Made by a program: the position numbers and the translations under genes
Notes under the pieces: model-generated
The model's database searches: none
What the model saw: only the letters and a program-made list of their open reading frames with translations
What the model was told of the DNA's origin: nothing
Source of the DNA: Ktedonospora formicarum
Lineage (GTDB): Bacteria; Chloroflexota; Ktedonobacteria; Ktedonobacterales; Ktedonobacteraceae
Direction of reading: 5' to 3'
Assembly (NCBI RefSeq): GCF_016587355.1
Contig: NZ_BNJF01000009.1
Coordinates: 1 to 64,000 of the forward strand
DNA length: 64,000 bases
Shown: positions 1 to 8,764 of the stretch, piece after piece
Layout of the letters: each line of letters begins with the position of its first letter
Position numbering within the stretch: position 1 is the first letter of the stretch

Positions 1-74
1 TGGTCGGAGTCTGTGAGCGTTCCCCCTCGGCGGATGGTGATGAAGCGAGGGTCGCGGTCTTTCGGGAGGATCAC
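1..74 (-). CDS. N-terminus of a putative immunity-protein-like gene (partial)
   Basis: Only the first 24 codons lie in the window; the rest is beyond base 1. Read from a GTG at 74, the peptide begins MILPKDRDPRFITIRRGG and continues TLTDSD. This start resembles a family often annotated as 'putative immunity protein', whose members open with a DPR-(L/F)-(V/I)-T-IRRGGTLTD segment. An AAAGG sequence lies about eight bases before the GTG, and an in-frame stop lies just upstream, so the start is well bounded. The family assignment is from memory of that signature and the role is not established. Confidence 0.5.
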   Translation of the reverse strand, partial: MILPKDRDPRFITIRRGGTLTDSD

Positions 75-518
75 GGCTATATCCCTTTCAAAGTATCAAA
101 AAAAGAAGAGGACTGTAGTTGGGCGCCGATATGAGATTTGACCTTGTTCATGTCCTCACCAATATACATTAAATAATGTTTTTGCTTCATGTTCTCGTCT
201 ACAGTTCTCAAGAGCACGGAAGCCTGGAGAAGTGAGAACACGCTCCTGGTTTCGACAGGTTGTGCATTGGGTCGCATGCATCTCCAATCTAAGCTAGCTG
301 GGCTTTTTCTAGATGACGTCTCTACTGTATAACACTGATGCAATAATAGAGGGTAGAAAGAAAGCCAGAAGCATAGGTATGGGCAGGAATGGATCTGAGC
401 CTATTCAACATGCTTGGAGTTCTGTGAGAGAATGAGGAGTGTGTCGCAAAAAGCCTCAAATGTCTTATCGAGAGTTCTACATGAAGCTTGGCAACACCCT
501 ACATATTATTGAGTCTTG
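75..518. other. No recognisable gene
   Basis: This stretch holds the leader of the partial gene at the left edge and otherwise no reading frame that looks like a protein family. An 88-codon minus-strand frame at 77-343 has no ribosome binding site and no recognisable motif. Confidence 0.5.
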
Positions 519-977
519 TTAGGGCTCGGGCTCTGTTGATCGCTTCTTGACTCCATTTTTTTCGTCGAGTTGCGAAAGCAACAGCAGTTGTGCTTCATCA
601 ATCTCTTCAAACATGACTCCGCATCGCGGCGCGCCACATGCCTTTATGCAACAGTTATTCTTGCCCAAGCGTATCGAGGCTTTCTTCAAGACCATCCCTG
701 GCATTTGAGAGGAGGATGTTTCCAATGAAGCGGCGTTTTGCCGCGAGGCTCCGTTGTGCTTAGTTGCTGCCTGCATCATCTCCTCTGAAAGGTCGATGCC
801 GATGACACATCTATTGTGGATGTGCTCTGCTGCGAGTTTGATTGCCTGCCCGGCTGACCTCTGCAGCGGTGTTCGCAAAGGCTGAGCCACCGCATGCTTC
901 AGCCAGTCTTTCAAACCAGTGTGCTCGTCCTGGCAATTTGCATGTGATGAGATTGCCATCTCTTTTTCACGACGCAT
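519..977 (-). pseudogene. Chimeric relic: methyltransferase fragment joined to a leader-binding/E1 N-terminal fragment
   Basis: The 152-codon frame joins two unrelated pieces. Its first half contains CVIGIDLSEEMMQAA, which resembles the SAM-binding motif I region (hhDhSxxMhxxA) of class I methyltransferases, without the rest of the fold. Its end, GVMFEEIDEAQLLLLSQLD, nearly repeats residues near the N-terminus of the E1-like protein at 9147-10283. At the DNA level, 565-622 matches 10111-10168 at 55 of 58 positions. The frame then runs out in a basic tail. I read it as debris from recombination rather than a working gene. Translation of the chimera cannot be excluded. Confidence 0.5.
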
Positions 978-1022
978 ACAATAACGGTATGCGGGTGCTC
1001 ATTTTCTCAGCTTGCGACACAA

Positions 1023-2930
1023 TTGAGCATTTCTAAAAGGAGCTTTCAGGTGGGGAGAAGATTGCGACACGTCACAAAGTGCAAATCGAAACGGAGTGGA
1101 ACGCTGGGAGGGAAGCCTTTTTCTCATGCTCGCTCTCTAGTGGAAGCACGCAAGCGACTCAACCAATTGGAAGCTATCTGGGAGGCTTTCCCAGAGAGCC
1201 TCATTGTCTGTGATCGTAACCAGAAGATTGTGCGGATCAATGCTGCTGCTCGTAAGCTCTTTGAAGCGGGTTCCGAAGCTCAATGGCGGGGAAGAGATTA
1301 CCTGCAATTTCTCACTTCCTACATCCGCTCTGATGAGCAGCTACCATGTGCGTCATCAGAGCAATGGCTGATGAACTCCGGTCTTGCTGAGACAACACGA
1401 TCCAGCTTGCCAGAACAGACACTGCGGCTGCATCTGCCTTCTGGGCGCAAGACTTCGGTGAAGGTTCGCTCCTTTTCTGTGAGTGCTCAAGGGTGCGACC
1501 CGGAAGAAACCATCTCGGTCTTTCAGCGTTGGCCTGAGATCTCCCATCTCCAACGGGTCCACGAGGCCATGGTGGATCTGCTCACCGCGATCGCGCAGAT
1601 TCCTGAGCAGATGAATCATATTTTGCCGGAAGAAACCTTCCTCCTCTCGCCTCCGGTGCTCTTCGTGGTCCAGCAGGTGGTGGGCGTTATCCAGTCTGTC
1701 CTGGATTGTCTCCAGGTGAAAATGCTCGCGTTTGGCCATCGAACGGGCCGTCTGTATTTTGTTGCGGGCAGTGGGTTGACCGTTGAAGAAGAACAGTACT
1801 GGCGGGACATTGGGGGAAACTTCCATCCCTCAGAAGTGCTTGATGATGCGGCCTTCGCCCGCCTGGGCGCCAACCAGGAAGTCGTGCGTGCAACGGATCA
1901 TCTGCCCACGATTGAACGCCTCGGGAAACAACTGCCTGTTCCAGCGTCTCTTCGCCCCGGGTCTCCTGGCTCCGTAAACTTTCTGATTGTTCCGCTGCTT
2001 CTAGAGCAACAGTGGGTTGGGTATCTAACTGTCATCAAAGCGAGTGCTGAGGAGGAGTTTACGCCAGAGGAGATCGCACTGGCGAAAGCTGTCACCGCGC
2101 AGACCATGCTGCTCATTGAAGGCATCCACTGCCTCTCCTCACAGGAAGCGGAACAGAAGAGAGCACTCATCCAGCGCGAAATGCATAGCATGGCTGGCGA
2201 ATTTCTGATCCTGGCCAGCCATGAGCTGCGCACCCCGCTGACGGGGATCATGGGCAATTTGCAATTAGCACAGCGCCGATTGCAGACCTTCAAAGAGCAA
2301 TTCACCCCTCTGTCCGCTCAGATCCGCGAACCCCTGGCCCAGGTTCAACAACCCTTAGGATCTGCTTCGCAGAGTGCCCAGCTTCAGCAGCGTATCATCA
2401 ATGACTTGATCGATGATGCGCGTATCCAGACCCATACGCTTTTCTTCTCTTTGAAGCCGGAAGATTTGGGCACCCTGCTCAGAGACGTGGCAGCCGGGCA
2501 GCAACACGCTGCACCAGAGCACCCCATCATGTTGGATGTTCCACCTTTGGAGCAAGGCGTGTCTATCCTCGCCGATGCCGAGCGGATCAAATATGTGCTC
2601 ACCACATACCTGACAAATGCGCTTACATATGCACCCCCTGGAAGACCTGTGACGGTGCAGTTACGGGTTGCAGATGCGCTCGCCCGTGTCGCTGTCCATA
2701 ACGAGGGAGCAGGCATTGCGAGAGATGATCTTGATCATCTCTGGGAGCGCTTCTATCGTGCCAAAGGGAGTACCGTCCAGCATGAACTGGATCTGAGCTG
2801 GGGATTAGCTCTCTATTTGTGCCGGGTGTTCATAGAACGGCATGAGGGGAGCGTTGGGGTACAGAGTGCTCCTGGCGAGGGCGCCACATTCTGGTTTATC
2901 TTGCCCATCACACCATCTTTAGGGGAATGA
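1023..2930 (+). CDS. PAS-GAF hybrid sensor histidine kinase
   Basis: A 635-residue soluble sensor kinase that would autophosphorylate on a histidine and pass phosphate to a response regulator, which is not adjacent. Order of domains: basic N-terminus, PAS at about 48-160, GAF-like region at about 210-385 (it includes the core 'LIVPLLLEQQWVGYLTVIKA'), HisKA with the H-box ASHELRTPLTGI at about 398-410, then the ATPase domain from about 500. The N-box is LTNALTYAP. The G1 box reads VHNEGAGI, with Asn in place of the usual Asp, a variant I recall from other Chloroflexota kinases. The G2 box reads GLALYLC. No membrane segment is seen, so it should sense a cytoplasmic signal. The proposed start is a TTG at 1023; the true start could be further in, because no ATG precedes the PAS domain in frame. 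Confidence 0.85.
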   Translation: MSISKRSFQVGRRLRHVTKCKSKRSGTLGGKPFSHARSLVEARKRLNQLEAIWEAFPESLIVCDRNQKIVRINAAARKLFEAGSEAQWRGRDYLQFLTSYIRSDEQLPCASSEQWLMNSGLAETTRSSLPEQTLRLHLPSGRKTSVKVRSFSVSAQGCDPEETISVFQRWPEISHLQRVHEAMVDLLTAIAQIPEQMNHILPEETFLLSPPVLFVVQQVVGVIQSVLDCLQVKMLAFGHRTGRLYFVAGSGLTVEEEQYWRDIGGNFHPSEVLDDAAFARLGANQEVVRATDHLPTIERLGKQLPVPASLRPGSPGSVNFLIVPLLLEQQWVGYLTVIKASAEEEFTPEEIALAKAVTAQTMLLIEGIHCLSSQEAEQKRALIQREMHSMAGEFLILASHELRTPLTGIMGNLQLAQRRLQTFKEQFTPLSAQIREPLAQVQQPLGSASQSAQLQQRIINDLIDDARIQTHTLFFSLKPEDLGTLLRDVAAGQQHAAPEHPIMLDVPPLEQGVSILADAERIKYVLTTYLTNALTYAPPGRPVTVQLRVADALARVAVHNEGAGIARDDLDHLWERFYRAKGSTVQHELDLSWGLALYLCRVFIERHEGSVGVQSAPGEGATFWFILPITPSLGE

Positions 2931-3262
2931 GGCACGTTCCTTTGCCATCTGGCTCAATCTTTGTGAACATTGTTGCAGGATTGTGTCTGAGGGATGGAGA
3001 TTAAGCAGACGAAGTGCCCATATCATTTCAGGTCGATGCTGGTGTACCACCAACTCACAACAAGGCGTTTATCAAACCTTCGGCGAGCTATCGCATGCTT
3101 ACCAAGCTCGCACCAAGATTTCCAATCTGATGGTGGTAGTACACATTCTAAAGATACATCATTAATTTGTGTGTTAGCCATCTGCAGAAGAAGTAAAGCA
3201 GTAAAAATGTAGGGGTTCATGACATCCCGCTGCTGTTGCAAGGGAAGGTATGTCCATGTTTA

Positions 3263-3415
3263 CCGTTATCCGAAACTGACCCAAATATGGACAAGCCATA
3301 TCTGGTGTTCGGTTCCTGCTTCAACGAACAACCTGCCTGGTTTCCCAGGTCTTACAGGATCTCCACAGGCGTACATTCCGACGTAACTCGCCGTACTAGC
3401 AATGAGTATAGCAGA
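3263..3415 (-). mobile_element. Solo 3' end (RE / omega-RNA region) of an IS605-group tnpB element
   Basis: This 150-bp block is a diverged copy of the sequence downstream of the tnpB gene at 14549, and a closer match to 56368-56520. All three begin CCGTT(A/C)TCCGAAACTGACCC, then share a GCCATA...GTGTTCGGTTCCTGCTTCAA block and a CTCCACAGGCG block. No tnpB reading frame accompanies this copy. Two short hairpins are kept with changed bases: CCTGG-TTTC-CCAGG, and CGACG-TAACT-CGCCG. The strand follows the orientation of the full element. It is either a scar left by deletion of an element or a small element mobilised in trans. Confidence 0.65.
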
Positions 3416-3492
3416 TGAGTCAAGGGCCTTAAATGTCTACAAATGGCAAGAAATGTTCATAGTTCAAGAAGCTATGATCACCCCTTTGTCGT

Positions 3493-3570
3493 CTCTACTC
3501 TTGAAAACGCTTCATCCCTCTCGCTCTTCATATGAAAAGTGAGAGGGATGAAGCGTTTTCAAGAGTAGAG
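3493..3570. repeat. Long perfect inverted repeat over the 3' end of the M42 gene
   Basis: The arms at 3493-3522 and 3541-3570 are perfect complements over 30 bp, separated by an 18-base loop that itself contains the palindrome TTCATATGAA. The right arm includes the last codons and the stop of the aminopeptidase gene on the minus strand. It could act as a transcription terminator, but no T-run follows on the minus strand, so a role in mRNA 3'-end protection is equally possible. Confidence 0.8.
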
Positions 3571-4614
3571 CGAATAGTCGCCGTTGTGAGCATCTTCCAG
3601 ATAGCGGGCCAGCAAGGTAATACTCGCCTCCAGATCGGCCTGGTGGATCATTTCATTGACCGTATGGACGTAGCGGGTAGGTGTAGAGAGCGTGATTGTA
3701 GGTGAGCCTTCACGTGTTCGTTGCATCGCTCCCGCATCTGTCCCGCCCCGTGGCAGCACCTCAAGCTGATAGGGAATGTTGTGCCGCTTCGCCAAGTCGC
3801 GGAAGTGCCGCACGAGCTTATGGTTGGAAATATGCGACGAGTCAAAGATTTTGATGGCAGTGCCCTCGTTCAGTCGTGTGACCGCATCTTGATTAGCACT
3901 GCCAGGGATGTCCCCCGCCAGAGTAATATCCAGCGCTACGCTCACATCTGGTTGAACCTGATAGGCGGCAGTGGTTGCACCACGTAGCCCCACCTCTTCC
4001 TGGACCGTGGCAACGGCATAAATAGTCACCTCATGGCTCTGCAGAGCACGCAAGGCTTCAAGCATTATAAAGAGGCTGGCGCGGTCATCCAGCGACTTGC
4101 TGACGACCATATCGCCAACGACTTCCAGCGTGCGATCCATCGTGATCATATCGCCCACTTCTACTTTTGCGCGCACCTGTTCGTATGGTAAGCCAAGATC
4201 AATAAAGAGATCATCGAGTCTCGCTGCCGCGGTTTTCTCATCGCCTAACAGGTGAATAGGCTTGCTTGATGGCATCAAGACTCCCCGTAAGGTCTGGCCC
4301 GCAAAGCCGTGGACCAGGACACGCTGAGCAAAGAGCACGCGGGCATCAAAGCCACCCACCGGCTGAATACGGATGAACCCCTGGTTATCAATATGTTTGA
4401 CGATGAAGCCAATTTCATCCATATGGGCAGCTAGCATGACACGACGCTCATTTTTGCCTCGCTTTAAGGCGATGATGTTGCCCATGCGATCAACGCTGAC
4501 TTCGTCAGTAAGTGTGCGCAGTTCTTCCAAGATCAGGGCGCGCACTTGATCTTCACGCCCTGAAATACCGGGTGTTTCTGCAATTTTTTTCAGCAATTCA
4601 ATATTAAGTGCCAT
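3559..4614 (-). CDS. M42 family metallo-aminopeptidase
   Basis: A 351-residue dinuclear-metal aminopeptidase of the M42 (glutamyl aminopeptidase / FrvX / TET) family, which removes N-terminal residues from short peptides in the cytoplasm. The expected metal ligands and catalytic residues can be followed in order: AHMDEIGF near residue 64 (His, Asp), LDDRAS near 176 (bridging Asp), QEEVGLRG near 208 (catalytic Glu and ligand Glu), ALDIT near 230 (Asp), and YVHTVNEMIH near 319 (His). Length is normal for the family. The start ATG follows AAGTAAGAGGAAAG on the minus strand, which gives a good ribosome binding site. It stands alone, and its 3' end is embedded in a 30-bp inverted repeat. Confidence 0.93.
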   Translation of the reverse strand: MALNIELLKKIAETPGISGREDQVRALILEELRTLTDEVSVDRMGNIIALKRGKNERRVMLAAHMDEIGFIVKHIDNQGFIRIQPVGGFDARVLFAQRVLVHGFAGQTLRGVLMPSSKPIHLLGDEKTAAARLDDLFIDLGLPYEQVRAKVEVGDMITMDRTLEVVGDMVVSKSLDDRASLFIMLEALRALQSHEVTIYAVATVQEEVGLRGATTAAYQVQPDVSVALDITLAGDIPGSANQDAVTRLNEGTAIKIFDSSHISNHKLVRHFRDLAKRHNIPYQLEVLPRGGTDAGAMQRTREGSPTITLSTPTRYVHTVNEMIHQADLEASITLLARYLEDAHNGDYSLYS

Positions 4615-5515
4615 TGTTACTTTCCTCTTACTTTTTATTGATTGTTGTGTAGGACGCAGGTGCAGTGTATAGGCTCTTCAAAGTCATACTCTTTTACATC
4701 ACCAGCAAAAGCTTGTCCAGCCCATAGGCAAGCAAGAAGGGCTGGCGATAGATGTGCTCAATACAGTGGGATACTCTCGCTTGTCGATAATACACTGTTT
4801 GCTTTGAGCTATGCTCTCGAAAACAGAGATGAGGGAAGTGGGCTTTTGGCGCTCGGTCCTTTATTTCTCTCCTTGTCATCCTAGAGCCAAAGGCAAAAAT
4901 TTATCTGTGTTCAACAATGCTCACTTCTTACTCTTTATTGCCTTCTATTCTATCATTTGGAACACTGGTTGGTATGGCATTACGCCTCATGCCCTCGAGA
5001 GAGCGTGAGACGAGTAAACACGGCAAACGTGGTTGGCTCTATCCCTGTTGCCGTGTGGGTATCGAGGAAGATTCGTGAGTCAGCACATTTTAATTGCACA
5101 TTAGCCTCTTCAAAGAGGGTATCAGCGAAATAGAGAGATATTCTCCCTCTCACCGAAATGTTTGTCTTCGTACTCCTGGTGTGACGTTCGCGTAGCGGAT
5201 GGTTCTCGTCGATCGAGCCCCCGTCGCTCACGGGTGAGGAAATAGAGGGAGAATTTCCTGCAGTAGGAATCTTAGGGTTTGTGAATTAGGTCATAGGAAA
5301 ACTATGGCGCTTCCGTTATGATCCGCTTGGGATGAGAGACGTTCCTCTGCCTTGATGAAATCAGCAAGCAAGCAGTATTGGTAACTCTCTTGCACAACCT
5401 GGCTTCCTTTTCTGCCCATTCACAGTATTCCCTGCTCGCCAACACGACGGCCTATCTGAAGCTGAGAAGAGTCGTGATTTTGCCTATTTTCCCGATATAA
5501 GTTTCCAGAGAAAGG
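4615..5515. other. Gene-free stretch upstream of the small membrane-protein gene
   Basis: About 900 bases with only short frames (60-83 codons) on both strands, none with a family signature or clear ribosome binding site. Promoters for the divergent M42 gene and the gene at 5516 must lie here, but no consensus site stands out. Confidence 0.4.
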
Positions 5516-5980
5516 ATGATGTACATTATGATAAGGTATTTTGTACGCTGGGGTCTCAAATACCCCCTGGGTCAATGCATTATAGGCGCAATTGTTGCCC
5601 TATTTGGCATGCTATCATTTATTTCCAGCATCAGCAATACAGCAAGCAAGGACTTTCTTGTCGGGCTAGTGTTCTCACTTATACTCATTGCTCTTGGAAG
5701 TTTCTCTATCATCATGGGTTTCAGGAACATGCAAAAATCTCGTACGGGCCAAGTAGCCTCGCTTCGCCAGTCCCAGCCCTATACACAGTGGCAGTCGCCG
5801 CAATCACCTTACGGACAGCCACAACCCTACTACGGGCAACCACAGCAGCCACCACAACCCTACTACGGGCAACCACAGCAGCCACCACAACCATATTATG
5901 GGCAACCACAACAGCCGCCACAACCCTACTACGGGCAATCACAACAGCAATCACCTTACGGACAGCCTCCTAGATCATAG
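5516..5980 (+). CDS. Small two-helix membrane protein with a Tyr-Gly-Gln-Pro repeat tail
   Basis: A 154-residue protein of unknown function. Residues about 18-37 (LGQCIIGAIVALFGMLSFIS) and about 48-68 (LVGLVFSLILIALGSFSIIMG) form two hydrophobic segments. The rest is a hydrophilic tail, from about residue 100 onwards, made of three full copies of an 11-residue unit close to YYGQPQQPPQP, flanked by partial copies. Such tails are usually disordered and can bind or cluster other proteins. The start ATG at 5516 follows AGAGAAAGG, and an alternative in-frame ATG at 5528 would remove only four residues. It is followed after 21 bases by a short frame and then a second gene, so a small operon is likely. 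Confidence 0.75.
   Translation: MMYIMIRYFVRWGLKYPLGQCIIGAIVALFGMLSFISSISNTASKDFLVGLVFSLILIALGSFSIIMGFRNMQKSRTGQVASLRQSQPYTQWQSPQSPYGQPQPYYGQPQQPPQPYYGQPQQPPQPYYGQPQQPPQPYYGQSQQQSPYGQPPRS
5828..5959 (+). repeat. 33-bp tandem repeat encoding an 11-residue Tyr/Gln/Pro unit
   Basis: Copies start at 5828, 5861 and 5894, with a degenerate fourth at 5927. The third copy differs mostly at synonymous positions (TACTACGGG becomes TATTATGGG), which suggests that the peptide, not only the DNA, is being kept. Confidence 0.9.
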
Positions 5981-6001
5981 CCAGGACAAGGAGGCTGTGC
6001 A

Positions 6002-6088
6002 ATGGTAGAGAACTCTTCCTCTCGACAATCAACACGTGAGTGCGAGAAAGAGATTCTTAGAATGCGGATTGCTTCAGACAGGTTCTAG
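6002..6088 (+). CDS. Possible 28-residue leader peptide
   Basis: A short frame, MVENSSSRQSTRECEKEI followed by ten more residues, preceded by a full AAGGAGG at 5988-5994 with a 7-base spacer. It lies between the membrane-protein gene and the next gene, so it could be a real small gene or a leader that couples translation of the following gene. No family is recognised. The strong ribosome binding site is the only evidence. Confidence 0.35.
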   Translation: MVENSSSRQSTRECEKEILRMRIASDRF

Positions 6089-6104
6089 AAAGCAGGCAAA
6101 TGCT

Positions 6105-6473
6105 ATGGCGACCTCTTATCACACCGATCACACGCCTTTAACGTTGCACATTCCTCTTCCCGATGGACGCTCCTGCATCCTCACGGCTGAGCAAGCGTTG
6201 TCCTTTCTTGCTTGGTTCCATGAGTATTCTGAGACCCTTTCTCAGACCCTTGAGGTCTGGCTCCGCAACGACTTTCCTCCTGTCAACATCGACGAGTATG
6301 AAGAAACAACACTCTCTGCTCATTGCGAATTCCCATCACCCGAAAGTGATCTTGATTTGAGGCTCCTACAGCCCTATGTTCTTACCCAATATATCGATGA
6401 TACCTATTACATAGTTGATTCTGGGCAAGCTTTTATGCCTGATGACCTTAATGAAGACCAGAGCCTTCATTAA
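6105..6473 (+). CDS. Hypothetical acidic protein
   Basis: About 122 residues if it starts at the ATG at 6105 (MATSYHTDHTPLTLH). A GTG at 6036 would add 23 residues but has no ribosome binding site. The protein is acidic, has no signal peptide or membrane segment, and contains SCILTAEQALSFLAWFHEY, a hydrophobic helix followed by an acidic C-terminal half. I do not recognise the family. It follows the membrane-protein gene on the same strand and its 3' end forms one arm of a perfect 16-bp inverted repeat. Confidence 0.6.
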   Translation: MATSYHTDHTPLTLHIPLPDGRSCILTAEQALSFLAWFHEYSETLSQTLEVWLRNDFPPVNIDEYEETTLSAHCEFPSPESDLDLRLLQPYVLTQYIDDTYYIVDSGQAFMPDDLNEDQSLH

Positions 6474-6480
6474 GGTCATC
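6441..6480 (+). terminator. 16-bp perfect stem-loop overlapping the stop codon
   Basis: GATGACCTTAATGAAG at 6441-6456 and its complement at 6465-6480 enclose an 8-base loop. The TAA stop of the preceding gene lies inside the right arm. There is no T-run after it, so it is not a textbook intrinsic terminator; it fits the group of gene-end inverted repeats seen across this window. Confidence 0.6.
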
Positions 6481-7134
6481 GAGTAATGGCCAAATAGGTA
6501 TGTCTGCCGCTTCTGGGGTGGAGATAGGTTTTCATACCCTCTCACCAATCCATATGACGCTGATCAGGCACCTATCAAATGTATTAATGACGCTATCTCT
6601 GGAAAGAGATAGCTGCGTCACGGAATGCGTTGGTCTTTGTTGCGTCACTCTCTGCTCTGTGCATGATCTCTTGCTCGTTCAGGTTGGCATTGACAGTCCC
6701 TTCCTGGGCGTAGGGAAATTGGCTTATTTGCCAAAGAAGCGCTGGACGGTTGCCGCCACTAGCACAATCTTAGATGTTCAGCAGGGCGAAGCGTGCCGGG
6801 TGTTCTCGTTGCGAGATGATAGGTGAGGCTCCGCGACCATATAAGATATTCCCACCCTCTCCCAAAGCCATCCACTAGGTGAAGTAGTGTGGTTCTGTGA
6901 TTAAATAGGCCAGCAGAAAGCCACTGGTGATGAGCAGGTACCAGATCAGACAGTACGGCGAGCGATAGCCATAGCTGGTAAAAGAGGTACCAGGAAAAAG
7001 CCAGAGTGGAACAATATAAAGCTATCTAGCGAGTCCTGTCAGAGCACATTGTAGGGGTGTTTGCCAGCCTACTCAAGTGAACTAAATAAAGAAGAATTGT
7101 TAGTAACCTTCTGAAAGAGCAAGCAGGCACTATA
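6481..7134. other. Gene-free stretch before glnA
   Basis: A 108-codon plus-strand frame at 6500-6826 has no recognisable content. An imperfect hairpin built on TATCTCT/AGAGATA lies near 6590-6612. Nothing else is evident. Confidence 0.35.
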
Positions 7135-7163
7135 TTGACAATGCTGGAGACTAATTTTATACT
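7135..7163 (+). promoter_or_regulatory. Consensus sigma-70-type promoter for the glutamine synthetase gene
   Basis: TTGACA at 7135-7140, a 17-base spacer, then TATACT at 7158-7163. Predicted transcription start is near 7170, which leaves an AU-rich 5' leader of about 170 bases before the start codon at 7343. No glutamine riboswitch (glnA RNA) signature is visible in the leader. Confidence 0.7.
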
Positions 7164-7342
7164 TTATTAATGTTTAGTTAAAAATTGTAGCGCAGCTATG
7201 CTAGTTTATTGTTCATGAACTTGATGCTATCTCCAGGATTTTTACTATCATGATGTTGTTCCATGTAATGTGCATATTCTGCTCTTAGATTGACTGAACC
7301 TCTTATTCTCGTCCCCTGTCAGAAATTCAAGAATGGAAAAAC

Positions 7343-8764
7343 ATGAACGATCTTTTTTTGGCACTTCCTTATGATGAGCTTGAAGAATTAAACATTGGTG
7401 CGAGGGAAAAGCGCGACACAGTTCCAATGGAGGAACAGGAGCGAGAATACCGCTCTTATCTGGAGAAGGAGAAGCGCATTAGAGCAGTGACGCTCTGCTT
7501 CTCGGACCTGGAAGGGCGCTTCCACATGTTAGATTATGACAAGAAGTTTCTTTTAGATTCGGCAGATAATCTGACATTTGATGGATCATCTATCCGTGGA
7601 TTTACGGCTCAGCATGAATCAGATTTGCGTATCAAGCCTGATTGGAGCAGTTTTTTTTGGTTGCCAACCGATCTTTTTGGACCTGGCAAAGTCATTATGT
7701 TTGCCAATATTTTAACGCGCGAAGGTGACCAATACGCCTCTGATTTCCGTGGTTTATTGCAGAACTTCACGCGAGATCTCAAGGCACAAGAAGGTTTAAG
7801 CGCACTCGTAGCGGGAGAGGTTGAGGGGTTTGTGTTAGCGGGGCGAAACGCGGAGCAGAATTTTGATGAGAAGGATGGTTTTCAACTGCTCTCCACGAGT
7901 GGCTATTTCCATTCGTTGCCGCGTGACCCGCTACGTCAATTTATCGATGAGGCTTCGGTGGTCCAGCGAGCTATGGGTTTTAAGAATGAGAAAGACCACC
8001 CTGAGGTGGCTCCATCCCAGTTTGAAATGAACTTTTCCTATGGAGAAGCCTTGCGTGTGGCCGACCTGATTCAACTCTACAAATTGCTCTGTCGTCAGGT
8101 CGCTAGCAACTTGGGCATGACTGCTTGTTTTCTGCCAAAGCCCGTTATGGGTATTAACGGCAGTGGTATGCATATCAACATGTCTGTAGCAAAAAATGGA
8201 AAGAATCTTTTCTATGATAAAGCGGGAAAAGAGCAATTATCGACCTTTGCACATGACTTTATTTCCCGTACGCTTAACCATGCACAAGAGATCTGCCTGG
8301 TCTTGAACGCGAGCGTCAATGCATATCGTCGGCTAGATCCACATTTTGAGGCGCCGAATCAGATCAAGGTCTCGGCGATAGACCGGGGGTCAATGGTACG
8401 TATCCCGGTGGGCAACGAGAAGACCGCGCGTATGGAGGTCCGTTCTGTTGGTCCGGATGCCAATCCCTACCTGCTCCTCTATGTTCTTTTCAAAACGGGG
8501 CTACATGGTGAGCTTTCATCAGTATCTGCTACGGAGCATGAGCCAGCGAGCCTGTTGCCTGGTACCATTCAAGAGGCTATAGCGCTTTTTGAGTCTGGCG
8601 ATTTCGTGAAAAAGATCCTGGGTAAGGAGAATATCGAGAAATATCTGGCTTGCAAAAAACAGGTAGCCAGTCGCAGCCCTAGTGATCTGGGAACGTTGGT
8701 AAAGACATCTGAAGTCACCTATCATCATGAGATTACCAACCAAGGATTATGGAATAACTTCTAA
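7343..8764 (+). CDS. glnA: Glutamine synthetase, divergent type I
   Basis: A 473-residue enzyme that makes glutamine from glutamate, ammonia and ATP. The beta-grasp signature FDGSSIRGF lies near residue 75; GEVEGFVL near 162 and EVAPSQFEMN near 226 supply metal-binding glutamates; GINGSGMHINMSV near 270 is the ATP-binding region; NAYRRLDP and RIPVGNEKTARMEVRS carry the catalytic arginines. Several motifs differ from standard GlnA (NAYRRL for NSYKRL, EVRSVGPDANPYL for EYRSPDPxxNPYL), and no NLY adenylylation motif is seen near the C-terminus. It may be a specialised paralogue, or a GS-like enzyme on another amine or acid substrate. It stands alone behind a strong promoter; the ribosome binding site (GGAAAA) is weak. 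Confidence 0.85.
   Translation: MNDLFLALPYDELEELNIGAREKRDTVPMEEQEREYRSYLEKEKRIRAVTLCFSDLEGRFHMLDYDKKFLLDSADNLTFDGSSIRGFTAQHESDLRIKPDWSSFFWLPTDLFGPGKVIMFANILTREGDQYASDFRGLLQNFTRDLKAQEGLSALVAGEVEGFVLAGRNAEQNFDEKDGFQLLSTSGYFHSLPRDPLRQFIDEASVVQRAMGFKNEKDHPEVAPSQFEMNFSYGEALRVADLIQLYKLLCRQVASNLGMTACFLPKPVMGINGSGMHINMSVAKNGKNLFYDKAGKEQLSTFAHDFISRTLNHAQEICLVLNASVNAYRRLDPHFEAPNQIKVSAIDRGSMVRIPVGNEKTARMEVRSVGPDANPYLLLYVLFKTGLHGELSSVSATEHEPASLLPGTIQEAIALFESGDFVKKILGKENIEKYLACKKQVASRSPSDLGTLVKTSEVTYHHEITNQGLWNNF

Noticed and set aside
3023..3241. 72-codon minus-strand frame beside the solo IS end
   Set aside because: No ribosome binding site, no family features, overlapped by other random frames.
5828..5959. 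CRISPR-like regular repeat
   Set aside because: The 33-bp units are contiguous with no spacers and encode a periodic peptide in frame.
7164..7342. Glutamine riboswitch in the glnA leader
   Set aside because: The leader lacks the conserved glnA-RNA bases and stem arrangement.
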